From JAVVEG01 sp032251455 (GTDB lineage Bacteria > Pseudomonadota > Gammaproteobacteria > Pseudomonadales > Pseudohongiellaceae): 64,000 bases of DNA. Made by a program: the position numbers and the translations under genes. Shown here piece by piece: positions 32,556-41,767 of this stretch. Where the stretch lies: contig JAVVEG010000010.1 in the NCBI GenBank assembly GCA_032251455.1, forward strand, positions 48,087 to 112,086, given 5' to 3'. The notes under the pieces are model-generated. The model ran no database searches. It was not told the DNA's origin and worked only from the letters and a program-made list of their open reading frames with translations. The first letter of the stretch is position 1; the number at the start of each line of letters is the position of its first letter.

Positions 32556-33374
32556 ATGGAAAATTTTACTGTCAACAGCGATCTATTGATCAGTTATTCC
32601 CTGCTCTATGGCCCCAGGCTGCTTGCTGCGCTGGGCACCCTGATGTTGGGCCTGTGGATAAGCAGCCTGTTGATCAGTGTGCTGAAAAGAATGCTCAACA
32701 AGAGCAAGGTTGATCTTTCCCTGCAGGGTTTTCTGTGCAGTCTGACTGGCATCCTGCTGAAGATAATGGTCTACATCACGGCATTGGGCATGCTGGGTGT
32801 GGAGATGACCTCATTCATCGCCATCCTGGGTGCTGCCGGCCTGGCTGTTGGCCTGGCTTTGTCCGGCACGCTGCAGAATTTTGCCGGTGGGGTGATGATT
32901 CTTTTTTTCAAGTATTTCAAGGTGGGGGACTTTATCGAGGCCCAGGGCTATTCCGGCACAGTCAAGGAGATACAGATTTTTGTCACGCTGCTGACAACCC
33001 CGGATAACAAGATGGTCGTGATTCCCAATGGGCCCCTGGCGACCGGGACCCTGATCAATTATTCCGCTGAGGCAAAACGCCGGGTCGACTGGACCTTCGG
33101 TATTGCCTATGGTGATGATGTCGACAAGGCGTATGCGGTGCTGCAGGGGTTGATTGCCGCAGATAAGCGGATTCTGCAGGATCCGCAGCCTTTCTGTGCC
33201 GTCTCGGCACTGGCTGACAGTTCAGTCAATATCGTGGTCAGGGTATGGGTCAATGCGGCGGATTACTGGGGCGTATTTTTCCACATGAATGAAGCCGTCT
33301 ATAAAGCCTTCCCTGCGGCCGGTCTGTCCATACCTTTCCCACAGCGCGATGTACATCTGCATCAGGTCAAATAG
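32556..33374 (+). CDS. mscS: Small-conductance mechanosensitive channel (MscS family)
   Basis: 272 residues, the standard short MscS length. Three membrane helices are followed by the pore-lining GAAGLAVGLALSGTLQNFAGGVMILFFK region (residues 90-118, shown as landmark only) and the beta domain with PNGPLATGTLINYS. The channel opens under membrane tension to release solutes after osmotic downshift. ATG 32556 was chosen; upstream is a 12-bp repeat array rather than a clean Shine-Dalgarno (AGGAATC lies 9 bp before). No partner gene is evident. Confidence 0.93.
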   Translation: MENFTVNSDLLISYSLLYGPRLLAALGTLMLGLWISSLLISVLKRMLNKSKVDLSLQGFLCSLTGILLKIMVYITALGMLGVEMTSFIAILGAAGLAVGLALSGTLQNFAGGVMILFFKYFKVGDFIEAQGYSGTVKEIQIFVTLLTTPDNKMVVIPNGPLATGTLINYSAEAKRRVDWTFGIAYGDDVDKAYAVLQGLIAADKRILQDPQPFCAVSALADSSVNIVVRVWVNAADYWGVFFHMNEAVYKAFPAAGLSIPFPQRDVHLHQVK

Positions 33375-33412
33375 GGTGGGTGTGACCAGCGCGAAAACTA
33401 CAAGAGAAATAG

Positions 33413-34393
33413 CTACAGGCGCAATAGATCAAGCGGGAAATAGAAACCAGCCCGCAGGCTTTTGCTGCGCTTGTTGTAGTTGATCAGGGCCTCGCCATAG
33501 CCATCGAAATAGCTGATGAAAAATTTGCTGTTCACCAGGCGCGAAATCGGCAGGATCAGATCAAGCTGGTAGCTGATGGTGCTGGTTCCGGTGCCCTTGA
33601 AGGTCAGCAATTCCAGTTCCAGCCAGTTGTTCAGGTCAAGGCGGGTAGTCAGGGCTCCATAGCCCATGAAAGCACTGATATCTTCATTGAAATCGCCCTG
33701 GTTGACTATGTCCCAGAGTTTGACATTGACGCTGAGCATTTCACTGATGGTGTAGTTGCGCTCCAGGTAGAGCCGGTCCCAGCTGCGGGAACCCTGGCCA
33801 CCCAGCCCGTTTGATTGATGCTCGAATCCCACCCGATCCGGCTTGAACAGGTCCACCCAGCGTGTCGATTGCAGGAAGTCGATGGAACTTGCTGCGCTGC
33901 GATCAAATTCCCAGAACACTTCAGGGTTGTAGTTATGTTCACGGAATGGCGCCGAGGCTTCCAGAATGTCCCACCAGGAGCGCTGTGAATAGCCAAAGTG
34001 CAGGGGGGCCAGTGGGCTGTCGGCAGAGGCATTGGGTAACAGCCTGAATTTGAGGCCCATTTCAAATTTGATATCAGTGGAGTTGCCGCTGAATGCCCGG
34101 CTGCCATCGTCGTTTTCCAGATTTCCGGCGATGACATAGTTTTTCTTGTAGGGAGTGAAGAAAGATCTGGGCCCCGTGCTGTATTCAGCTCTGGCCTTCA
34201 GAGCGCTCTGATCATTGACCTGAGGCATTGCCTGCTCACAGGCATGCCGGAGTTCAGCCACTGATTTGTCAATACTGGCCGGTTCGATGACCCGTTGCTG
34301 GAGACAGGTCTCCAGTGGGGTTGGCGCCGCCCAGGCCAGGTTGGTGAGCAATAGCGTGATAAACGAAACAGGTAACAGACAAAATGATTTCAT
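33413..34393 (-). CDS. pldA: Outer membrane phospholipase A1
   Basis: 326 residues with a signal peptide (MKSFCLLPVSFITLLLTNLA, then WAAP). The catalytic signature EHQSNGLGGQG contains the His and Ser pair of OMPLA (His142/Ser144 in E. coli), and the surrounding barrel strands end in YFPLDLLRL. It hydrolyses phospholipids that reach the outer leaflet, supporting outer-membrane asymmetry, and so complements the Mla genes encoded 6 kb away. The start codon at 34393 is 19 bp from a promoter -35 box for the divergent TonB receptor, so transcription of the two may be linked. Confidence 0.93.
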   Translation of the reverse strand: MKSFCLLPVSFITLLLTNLAWAAPTPLETCLQQRVIEPASIDKSVAELRHACEQAMPQVNDQSALKARAEYSTGPRSFFTPYKKNYVIAGNLENDDGSRAFSGNSTDIKFEMGLKFRLLPNASADSPLAPLHFGYSQRSWWDILEASAPFREHNYNPEVFWEFDRSAASSIDFLQSTRWVDLFKPDRVGFEHQSNGLGGQGSRSWDRLYLERNYTISEMLSVNVKLWDIVNQGDFNEDISAFMGYGALTTRLDLNNWLELELLTFKGTGTSTISYQLDLILPISRLVNSKFFISYFDGYGEALINYNKRSKSLRAGFYFPLDLLRL

Positions 34394-34411
34394 GGTTATG
34401 CTAATTAAAAA

Positions 34412-34440
34412 TTGACAGATGAGATTTAGCGAGGTAATTT
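34412..34440 (+). promoter_or_regulatory. Sigma70-type promoter of TonB receptor copy 1
   Basis: TTGACA at 34412-34417, a 17-bp spacer and TAATTT at 34435-34440. The same arrangement is conserved in front of copy 2 although neighbouring bases differ. The leader to the ATG at 34576 is about 130 nt; a second -10-like TATAAT at 34454 has no -35 partner. Confidence 0.65.
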
Positions 34441-34575
34441 TCTTCCGGATCAGTATAATCCATACCAATAATTCATACTAATAATAAGTATAGATAATAA
34501 GTAAACGCTGGCCTTGCTGGTTCGTATGCAGTCGTAAAAAAATAATCCAATCGACAAATCGGGAGTAAGCTACAC

Positions 34576-37518
34576 ATGTCTATCAAGAGGCAACCCACAC
34601 GCTATAAAGTCAAACTGCTATCCGCCGCGATCTCCGTGGCACTGTTATCCCCTGCTGGCACTATTCTTGCTCAGGAAACCGAAATACAGGAAGTGGTCGT
34701 TACCGGCTCCTTTATCCGTCGCTCTGAAGGCATTTCCGCCGCCTCACCGATACTGCAGATGTCCGCAGCAGACCTGGAGGCCGAAGGCACGCTCAATATG
34801 GGCGAGGTCATCCAGAATCTTTCCTTCAACTACGGCTCGGCCGTTACCAGTACCATCCAGGGGACATCCGACATTACCACCAGTTTCAACCTGCGTGGTC
34901 TGGGTGCTTCTTCGACCCTGCAACTGGTGGATGGCCAGCGGATCACCACCACCAATTCCAATGTGCTGCTGCCCAGCATTGCCATTGATCGCATCGATAT
35001 CGTGACCGATGGGGCCGCCGCCCTGTACGGCTCCTCCGCTGTGGCCGGGGTGGTCAATATGGTGCCCAACAAAAGCTATGAAGGCTTCAAGGTGGAATAT
35101 TTTGAGGAAGGGGATGATCGCGGTGACTTCCGTGACAACTCGGTGCAGATGATGGCGGGTGCGGCCAGCCCGGATGGCCGTCTCCATGTCGTGGTTGCTG
35201 GCGAGTTCCGCAACCAGAGCGATCTGGAATGGTTTGAGCGGCCTTCGCTGGCCCTGGCAGGGTTGACCACCTCGACAACCGGTAACCCGGGCAGTTTCAA
35301 TGTGCCGCGCCGCGATGCCAACGGCAATCTGATTACTGGCACAGCCATTCGCCCGGATCCCAACTGCGGTACGACGCGAGATGCACCGGGGTCAGTGGAC
35401 ATCCATTCTCCCGACGGGTTCCTGGCGATCGGTCGCTGTAATCTCGAATTTGGCGATACCCGCAGTTTCCGTAATCCGCAAAACAAGACCACGCTGTACG
35501 GTAATGTGACCTATGAGGTCAATGAGGATCTGACCTTGAGCGGGCAGTTTACCTATTCCCGGCAGGCAGCGGATGGCCGGGTGTCCACTTCCAACCCGGG
35601 TGGGCGCATCACCGAGTTGCCGGTGATTCGTGGCGAGTTGCCTGGTAACCCGTTCCGCGCCGTGGATGCCAATGGCAACCCGCTGTTTGCGCTGGATGCC
35701 AATGGTGATGGCATTCCGGACCGGGATGGCAATGGCCAGGTCATTCTGGATCCAGCGGGTATTGCCTTCAATGAAGATGTGACTTTTGCGGCCTGGCGAC
35801 CCCTGGGCAAGTCGCAGACATTCCCCAGCATCCTGAACAGTGACGGCTCTCTGCCTTTCCGCACGGATACCAGAAACTGGCGTGCACTGGCAGAAGCCGA
35901 GTTCGTAGTGCCTCGTTTTCGCGAATGGCGCGGCAGGATTTCCCTTACCGTCCAGGAACAGAACGATTTCAGCCGATCTGATAACTTCAGTTTGAGTGCC
36001 ATGCAGGACGGGCTGAACTGTGATGTGATCAACGCGCCGGAAACCTGTTTCAACCCCTTCGCCCCGGACCGGGACAGTGCTGACCCGGTGTTCAACACCC
36101 AGGAAGTGGCTGACTCCCTGATCGCCCGTGATGTAGGGCCGAACGAGGAAGAATTGAAAACCTATGAGGCAGTATTCAACGGGCCGCTGTTCGGCCTGCG
36201 TCTGCCTGGCGGTGAAGTGAACGCGGCTTTTGGTTACCAGTACCGGGAAGATGAGTTCAGTGACGAACCGCCCCTGTTCCAGTTGACTGGAGATATCTTC
36301 ATCGGTACGCAGTCGCCACAGGTTACCGGTGAACGCAAGATCAACTCCTTTTTTGCCGAGCTGGCCCTGCCGGTTTTCAATAACCTGGAATTTGCCGGCA
36401 TGAACCTGGGCACCATGGATGTTTCGCTGTCAGTGCGTAATGAGGATTTCAGCACCGGGCAGGTAGCCAACACGCCCAAGTACGGCATTACCTATATGCC
36501 GACCGACTGGTTGACCTTGCGTGCAACCGCTGGCGAGGCTTTCATTGCGCCAACCCTGACACAATTGAACAATCCGCAAACCTGTGGTCTGACCAATGTG
36601 GACGATCCGTTTACAGTCTTCTCCGCCTTTACGGGCAGCTGTAACCAGGGTAACCCCAGTCTGGTGCCCGAAACCTCACGCAGCAAGTCGATCGGGTTTA
36701 CCATATTGCCCATCGAGGGCATGAACCTGACCGTCAGCTGGGCCAAGGTGGAGTTCAAGGATCGTATCTTCAATACCACCACCACCGATATCCTGAATAC
36801 GGATTTCTTCAATTTCCAGCAGGCTACCGGCTTCGTGCCGTCAGGACCACTGGATAACCCACCGTTGTCGCAACTGGCTGCCTGGGTAGCTGATCCGCGC
36901 TCGGACAAGCGTATCCAACGTGACCCCAACAACCTGGAGCAGATCATCCGCATCCTCCAGAGTGTTTCCAATGCGTCCACCGTGGATGTAGAAGCTATTG
37001 ACCTCGATTTGCGCTACCGCTTCAGTATCGGCAATCTCGGTACTTTTGTAGCCAGTGTTCAGGGTACTTACACGGATAAGTTTGAGACCCAGGAGTCAAT
37101 AATCCGCCCAGTTGAGGATCGGGTAGGCAGATTGAATGCCCTGACCGGTACTGCCCCGGCAATACCGGAGTGGAAGGCCAATGCTCGCCTGAGCTGGAGC
37201 CGGAACAATCATAGTGCCACCATTGCGGTACGCTATGTTGACTCGGTGATTTTCGATGCCAATGCCTTCTCTTTCCAGCGTCTCCTGCCTTTGAGCAACT
37301 TCAGAACCCTGGATGAAGTGCCCGCCTGGACCGATGCCGATGCCTCCTACACCTACCGTGGTCTGGAGCTGTTTGGCAGCAGTTCAAGCTTCACCATTGG
37401 TTCCAGGAATATATTCGACCGTGAGGCAACCAAGAGCGGTCGTGAAGCCGGGGTGATCGGTGAGTTGCAGGATCCACTGGGCCGGGTGGTGTATGCCCGG
37501 GTCAATGTGGAGTTCTAA
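34576..37518 (+). CDS. TonB-dependent outer membrane receptor, tandem copy 1
   Basis: 980 residues. A signal peptide of about 33 residues ends AGTILAQE; a TonB box EIQEVVVTGSFIRR follows; the plug (55-200) contains FNLRGLGASSTLQLVDGQRI and DGAAALYGSSAVAGVVNMV; the remainder is barrel, ending LGRVVYARVNVEF. Several DxNxDG-type acidic turns (for example DANGDGIPDRDGNG) occur in an extracellular loop at about 370-385 and may bind calcium. It imports an unknown ligand. Copy 2 begins 3245 bp downstream and is nearly identical, except for patches at residues 1-53, 501-610 and 750-838. A terminator follows. Confidence 0.92.
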   Translation: MSIKRQPTRYKVKLLSAAISVALLSPAGTILAQETEIQEVVVTGSFIRRSEGISAASPILQMSAADLEAEGTLNMGEVIQNLSFNYGSAVTSTIQGTSDITTSFNLRGLGASSTLQLVDGQRITTTNSNVLLPSIAIDRIDIVTDGAAALYGSSAVAGVVNMVPNKSYEGFKVEYFEEGDDRGDFRDNSVQMMAGAASPDGRLHVVVAGEFRNQSDLEWFERPSLALAGLTTSTTGNPGSFNVPRRDANGNLITGTAIRPDPNCGTTRDAPGSVDIHSPDGFLAIGRCNLEFGDTRSFRNPQNKTTLYGNVTYEVNEDLTLSGQFTYSRQAADGRVSTSNPGGRITELPVIRGELPGNPFRAVDANGNPLFALDANGDGIPDRDGNGQVILDPAGIAFNEDVTFAAWRPLGKSQTFPSILNSDGSLPFRTDTRNWRALAEAEFVVPRFREWRGRISLTVQEQNDFSRSDNFSLSAMQDGLNCDVINAPETCFNPFAPDRDSADPVFNTQEVADSLIARDVGPNEEELKTYEAVFNGPLFGLRLPGGEVNAAFGYQYREDEFSDEPPLFQLTGDIFIGTQSPQVTGERKINSFFAELALPVFNNLEFAGMNLGTMDVSLSVRNEDFSTGQVANTPKYGITYMPTDWLTLRATAGEAFIAPTLTQLNNPQTCGLTNVDDPFTVFSAFTGSCNQGNPSLVPETSRSKSIGFTILPIEGMNLTVSWAKVEFKDRIFNTTTTDILNTDFFNFQQATGFVPSGPLDNPPLSQLAAWVADPRSDKRIQRDPNNLEQIIRILQSVSNASTVDVEAIDLDLRYRFSIGNLGTFVASVQGTYTDKFETQESIIRPVEDRVGRLNALTGTAPAIPEWKANARLSWSRNNHSATIAVRYVDSVIFDANAFSFQRLLPLSNFRTLDEVPAWTDADASYTYRGLELFGSSSSFTIGSRNIFDREATKSGREAGVIGELQDPLGRVVYARVNVEF

Positions 37519-37574
37519 GCCCTCCAGCCGGGTTTGTCCAAGTGGATGAACCCGGTGAATGCAAAGATAAAAAG

Positions 37575-37605
37575 GGATTCCTCGTTTGAGGAATCCTTTT
37601 TTTTT
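37575..37605 (+). terminator. Rho-independent terminator after receptor copy 1
   Basis: Stem GGATTCCTC/GAGGAATCC with loop GTTT, followed by nine T residues. It lies about 55 bp after the stop and is preceded by another hairpin (CCGGGTTT ... GAACCCGG). It separates the copies transcriptionally. Confidence 0.9.
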
Positions 37606-37670
37606 GTGACTTTTGCTGCTTCATACCCGGTGGACTCACTTCCAATATGAAGTGGGTGTGAAGTTGCGGG

Positions 37671-37699
37671 TTGACAGATGGGTTTTGGCGAGGTAGTTT
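37671..37699 (+). promoter_or_regulatory. Sigma70-type promoter of TonB receptor copy 2
   Basis: TTGACA at 37671-37676, a 17-bp spacer and TAGTTT at 37694-37699, matching the copy-1 promoter in position and -35 sequence. The leader is about 120 nt; the last 35 nt before the ATG are nearly identical to those of copy 1 and include the ribosome-binding site CGGGAG. Confidence 0.65.
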
Positions 37700-37820
37700 T
37701 CCTCCGGATCAGAAAATTACATATCAATAATAAGTACAAATGATATATACGCTCTGGTCTTACTAGTCCGTATTGTAGTCGGAAAAAAATAATCCAATCG
37801 ACAAATCGGGAGTAAACCAC

Positions 37821-40763
37821 ATGTCTATCAAGGGGCAACCTACATGCTATAAAGTCAAACTGCTATCCGCCGCGATCTCCGTGGCACTGTTATCCCCCGC
37901 TGGCACTATTCTTGCCCAGGAAACCGAAATCGAGGAAGTGATCGTTACCGGTTCCTTTATCCGTCGCTCTGAAGGTATTTCCGCCGCCTCACCGATACTG
38001 CAGATGTCCGCAGCAGACCTGGAGGCCGAAGGCACGCTCAATATGGGCGAGGTCATCCAGAATCTTTCCTTCAACTACGGCTCGGCCGTTACCAGTACCA
38101 TCCAGGGGACATCCGACATTACCACCAGTTTCAACCTGCGTGGTCTGGGTGCTTCTTCGACCCTGCAACTGGTGGATGGCCAGCGGATCACCACCACCAA
38201 TTCCAATGTGCTGCTGCCCAGCATTGCCATTGATCGCATCGATATCGTGACCGATGGGGCCGCCGCCCTGTACGGCTCCTCCGCTGTGGCCGGGGTGGTC
38301 AATATGGTGCCCAACAAAAGCTATGAAGGCTTCAAGGTGGAATATTTTGAGGAAGGGGATGATCGCGGTGACTTCCGTGACAACTCGGTGCAGATGATGG
38401 CGGGTGCGGCCAGCCCGGATGGCCGTCTCCATGTCGTGGTTGCTGGCGAGTTCCGCAACCAGAGCGATCTGGAATGGTTTGAGCGGCCTTCGCTGGCCCT
38501 GGCAGGGTTGACCACCTCGACAACCGGTAACCCGGGCAGTTTCAATGTGCCGCGCCGCGATGCCAACGGCAATCTGATTACTGGCACAGCCATTCGCCCG
38601 GATCCCAACTGCGGTACGACGCGAGATGCACCGGGGTCAGTGGACATCCATTCTCCCGACGGGTTCCTGGCGATCGGTCGCTGTAATCTCGAATTTGGCG
38701 ATACCCGCAGTTTCCGTAATCCGCAAAACAAGACCACGCTGTACGGTAATGTGACCTATGAGGTCAATGAGGATCTGACCTTGAGCGGGCAGTTTACCTA
38801 TTCCCGGCAGGCAGCGGATGGCCGGGTGTCCACTTCCAACCCGGGTGGGCGCATCACCGAGTTGCCGGTGATTCGTGGCGAGTTGCCTGGTAACCCGTTC
38901 CGCGCCGTGGATGCCAATGGCAACCCGCTGTTTGCGCTGGATGCCAATGGTGATGGCATTCCGGACCGGGATGGCAATGGCCAGGTCATTCTGGATCCAG
39001 CGGGTATTGCCTTCAATGAAGATGTGACTTTTGCGGCCTGGCGACCCCTGGGCAAGTCGCAGACATTCCCCAGCATCCTGAACAGTGACGGCTCTCTGCC
39101 TTTCCGCACGGATACCAGAAACTGGCGTGCACTGGCAGAAGCCGAGTTCGTAGTGCCTCGTTTTCGCGAATGGCGCGGCAGGATTTCCCTTACCGTCCAG
39201 GAACAGAACGATTTCAGCCGATCTGATAACTTCAGTTTGAGTGCCATGCAGGACGGGCTGAACTGTGATGTGATCAACGCGCCGGAAACCTGTTTCAACC
39301 CCTTCGCCCCGGACCGGGACAGCGCCAACCCGGTGTTCAACACCCAGGAAGTGGCTGACTCCCTGATTGCCCGTGATGTGGGGCCGAACCAGGACCAGTT
39401 GAAGACCTATGAGGCCGTATTCAATGGGCCGCTGTTCGGCCTGCGTCTGCCTGGCGGTGAAGTCAATGCGGCTTTTGGTTACCAGTACCGGGAAGATGAG
39501 TTTGATGACGAACCGCCCTTGTTTCAGTTAACTGGTGATATCTTCATCGGTACGCAGTCACCACAGGTTACCGGTGAGCGTCATGTCAACTCCTGGTTTG
39601 CCGAGCTGGCCCTGCCGGTGTTCAGTAATCTGGAGTTGGGCGGCATGAATCTGGGCACCATGGATGTTTCGCTGTCAGTGCGTAATGAGGATTTCAGCAC
39701 CGGGCAGGTAGCCAACACGCCCAAGTACGGCATTACCTATATGCCGACCGACTGGTTGACCTTGCGTGCAACCGCTGGCGAGGCTTTCATTGCGCCAACC
39801 CTGACACAATTGAACAATCCGCAAACCTGTGGTCTGACCAATGTGGACGATCCGTTTACAGTCTTCTCCGCCTTTACGGGCAGCTGTAACCAGGGTAACC
39901 CCAGTCTGGTGCCCGAAACCTCACGCAGCAAGTCGATCGGGTTTACCATATTGCCCATCGAGGGCATGAACCTGACCGTCAGCTGGGCCAAGGTGGAGTT
40001 CAAGGATCGTATCTTCAATACCACCACCACCGATATCCTGAATACGGATTTCTTCAATTTCCAGCAGGCGACTGGTTTTGTGCCATCAGGGCCTTTGGAT
40101 AATCCGCCCTTGTCATTGGTAGCTGCCTGGGTGGCTGATCCGCGTTCGGACAAGCGTATCGAGCGCGATCCCAACAACCTGGAGCAAATCATCCGCATTC
40201 TTCAGAGTGTCTCCAATGCATCCACGGTGAATGTGGAGTCAGTGGATCTCGATTTGCGCTACCGCTTCAGTATCGGCAATATCGGTACTTTCGTGGCTAG
40301 TGTCCAGGGTACTTATACGGATAAGTTCGATACTCAGGAGTCAATAATCCGCCCAGTTGAGGATCGGGTAGGCAGATTGAATGCCCTGACCGGTACTGCC
40401 CCGGCAATACCGGAGTGGAAGGCCAATGCTCGCCTGAGCTGGAGCCGGAACAATCATAGTGCCACCATTGCGGTACGCTATGTTGACTCGGTGATTTTCG
40501 ATGCCAATGCCTTCTCTTTCCAGCGTCTCCTGCCTTTGAGCAACTTCAGAACCCTGGATGAAGTGCCCGCCTGGACCGATGCCGATGCCTCCTACACCTA
40601 CCGTGGTCTGGAGCTGTTTGGCAGCAGTTCAAGCTTCACCATTGGTTCCAGGAATATATTCGACCGTGAGGCAACCAAGAGCGGTCGTGAAGCCGGGGTG
40701 ATCGGTGAGTTGCAGGATCCACTGGGCCGGGTGGTGTATGCCCGGGTCAATGTGGAGTTCTAA
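37821..40763 (+). CDS. TonB-dependent outer membrane receptor, tandem copy 2
   Basis: 980 residues, the same length as copy 1. Differences are confined to three patches, with substitutions such as Arg5Gly and Arg9Cys in the signal peptide, EEE to QDQ near residue 518, Lys-Ile to His-Val near 588, and Gln-Leu to Leu-Val near 766. Residues 54-500, 611-749 and 839-980 are the same by eye. The patches fall in the barrel, where loops and strands would contact ligand, so the copies may differ in ligand range. It has its own promoter and terminator. Confidence 0.92.
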   Translation: MSIKGQPTCYKVKLLSAAISVALLSPAGTILAQETEIEEVIVTGSFIRRSEGISAASPILQMSAADLEAEGTLNMGEVIQNLSFNYGSAVTSTIQGTSDITTSFNLRGLGASSTLQLVDGQRITTTNSNVLLPSIAIDRIDIVTDGAAALYGSSAVAGVVNMVPNKSYEGFKVEYFEEGDDRGDFRDNSVQMMAGAASPDGRLHVVVAGEFRNQSDLEWFERPSLALAGLTTSTTGNPGSFNVPRRDANGNLITGTAIRPDPNCGTTRDAPGSVDIHSPDGFLAIGRCNLEFGDTRSFRNPQNKTTLYGNVTYEVNEDLTLSGQFTYSRQAADGRVSTSNPGGRITELPVIRGELPGNPFRAVDANGNPLFALDANGDGIPDRDGNGQVILDPAGIAFNEDVTFAAWRPLGKSQTFPSILNSDGSLPFRTDTRNWRALAEAEFVVPRFREWRGRISLTVQEQNDFSRSDNFSLSAMQDGLNCDVINAPETCFNPFAPDRDSANPVFNTQEVADSLIARDVGPNQDQLKTYEAVFNGPLFGLRLPGGEVNAAFGYQYREDEFDDEPPLFQLTGDIFIGTQSPQVTGERHVNSWFAELALPVFSNLELGGMNLGTMDVSLSVRNEDFSTGQVANTPKYGITYMPTDWLTLRATAGEAFIAPTLTQLNNPQTCGLTNVDDPFTVFSAFTGSCNQGNPSLVPETSRSKSIGFTILPIEGMNLTVSWAKVEFKDRIFNTTTTDILNTDFFNFQQATGFVPSGPLDNPPLSLVAAWVADPRSDKRIERDPNNLEQIIRILQSVSNASTVNVESVDLDLRYRFSIGNIGTFVASVQGTYTDKFDTQESIIRPVEDRVGRLNALTGTAPAIPEWKANARLSWSRNNHSATIAVRYVDSVIFDANAFSFQRLLPLSNFRTLDEVPAWTDADASYTYRGLELFGSSSSFTIGSRNIFDREATKSGREAGVIGELQDPLGRVVYARVNVEF

Positions 40764-40818
40764 GCCCTCCAGCCGGGTTTGTCCAAGTGGATGAACCCGG
40801 TGAATGCAAAGATAAAAA

Positions 40819-40848
40819 GGGATTCCTCGTTTGAGGAATCCCTTTTTT
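40819..40848 (+). terminator. Rho-independent terminator after receptor copy 2
   Basis: Stem GGGATTCCTC/GAGGAATCCC with loop GTTT, then six T residues. Ten base pairs, one more than the copy-1 version. The A-run on the other side may also serve the convergent mlaA gene. Confidence 0.9.
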
Positions 40849-40877
40849 AGCTCATATTAGTCCGTGAGTGCCCTCAA

Positions 40878-41624
40878 TCATTCATCCAGATCGAAGAGAG
40901 ATTCATATTCTGTTGTGGGTGGATCACCGTCATGGATCAGGAATTGTCGCTGCTGCAGATAGGCTTCCCGGGTAAAACTGTAGGGGTCAACAGCACTTTC
41001 GTCGCGCAGGGTGGTTTCTCTGAGTAGATTGGCGCGGCGGTTGACAGCATATACCAAGCCCAACGGAAATGCGATTGAAAAATCGATATAGATCAGAGGG
41101 TTAAGATAGGTGCTGACGAGTCGGTCCGGCAGTTCACGGGCGGATCCTGGCCCCAACAGAGGTAAATACAGATAAGCTCCCTGACCTACCCCCCACACGG
41201 CAAGTGTCTGGCCAAAATCTTCATCATGCGCTGGCAGGCCTATTGGTGAGCCTACATCGAGCACGCCTCCCAAACCTGCCGTAGTATTGACAATAAAGCG
41301 TGAGGCATCAGAAAAGGTCTGCTGAATCTTGCCTTGCAGCAAGGAATTCAGGATGACATTGGGATAAAACAGGTTGTTGAAGAAGTTGGTGATCCCGCTG
41401 CGGATCAGTCCTGGCGTGTAACGGGTATGGGTTTGTGCCATGGGTTTCAGAACATAGTTGTCGACTTCTTCGGTGAGCGCATAGGAGAGCCGATTGACCT
41501 CTTCCAGCGGGTCAGTGGTGCCAGACTGCCGAGAATCTTCAGACGGGATGCTGGTACAGGCGGCAGTGATGACAGATAAAAACACCAGCTTTAACCCGGT
41601 TGGGAGTTTGTCAATCACGGTCAT
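40878..41624 (-). CDS. mlaA: MlaA-family outer membrane lipoprotein (VacJ)
   Basis: 248 residues. The lipobox VITAAC puts the lipidated cysteine at about residue 23; the mature part has the MlaA signature DPLEEVNRLSYALTEEVDNY, then GITNFFNNLFYPNVILNSLLQG and GVGQGAYLYLPLLGPGS. MlaA sits as a ring in the outer membrane and removes mislocalised phospholipids from the outer leaflet, passing them to MlaC. It is divergent from mlaC across 143 bp. No MlaBDEF ABC transporter is present; the RND gene further along may replace it, as in hopanoid-type loci. Confidence 0.93.
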   Translation of the reverse strand: MTVIDKLPTGLKLVFLSVITAACTSIPSEDSRQSGTTDPLEEVNRLSYALTEEVDNYVLKPMAQTHTRYTPGLIRSGITNFFNNLFYPNVILNSLLQGKIQQTFSDASRFIVNTTAGLGGVLDVGSPIGLPAHDEDFGQTLAVWGVGQGAYLYLPLLGPGSARELPDRLVSTYLNPLIYIDFSIAFPLGLVYAVNRRANLLRETTLRDESAVDPYSFTREAYLQQRQFLIHDGDPPTTEYESLFDLDE

Positions 41625-41767
41625 GCCTCAGCACTTGGTTTGCTGTAAACGAAAGAATATGTCAACAAAACAGCTCTGGTTGTATGATACAGGCCATATG
41701 ACCTGACTACCCATGGCTTTGTTGCCATATGAATGCAACCACATTCAAAATTCGAGGCTAAACTGAT

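Larger units (their letters stand above)
37519..37820. other. 302-bp gap between the receptor copies
   Basis: Contains the terminator of copy 1, the copy-2 promoter and its leader; I see no gene. The first half repeats the region after copy 2; the second half matches the region before copy 1 with moderate divergence, so the junction of the duplication lies around 37605-37670. Confidence 0.7.
34435..40850 (+). repeat. 3.2-kb tandem duplication (receptor gene, promoter and terminator)
   Basis: Copies of the unit begin near 34435 and 37680 (offset 3245 bp). Identical stretches seen by eye include 34732-36077, 36406-36824 and 37090-37596 in copy 1; divergent patches lie at 34576-34731, 36078-36405 and 36825-37089. 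Inside a patch many synonymous third-position changes appear, so patches represent older divergence and the identical parts recent homogenisation. Confidence 0.9.

Noticed and set aside
34576..40763. Receptor duplication as an assembly artefact
   Set aside because: The copies have distinct leaders, terminators that differ by a base pair and divergent patches with synonymous changes, not expected from a duplicated contig.
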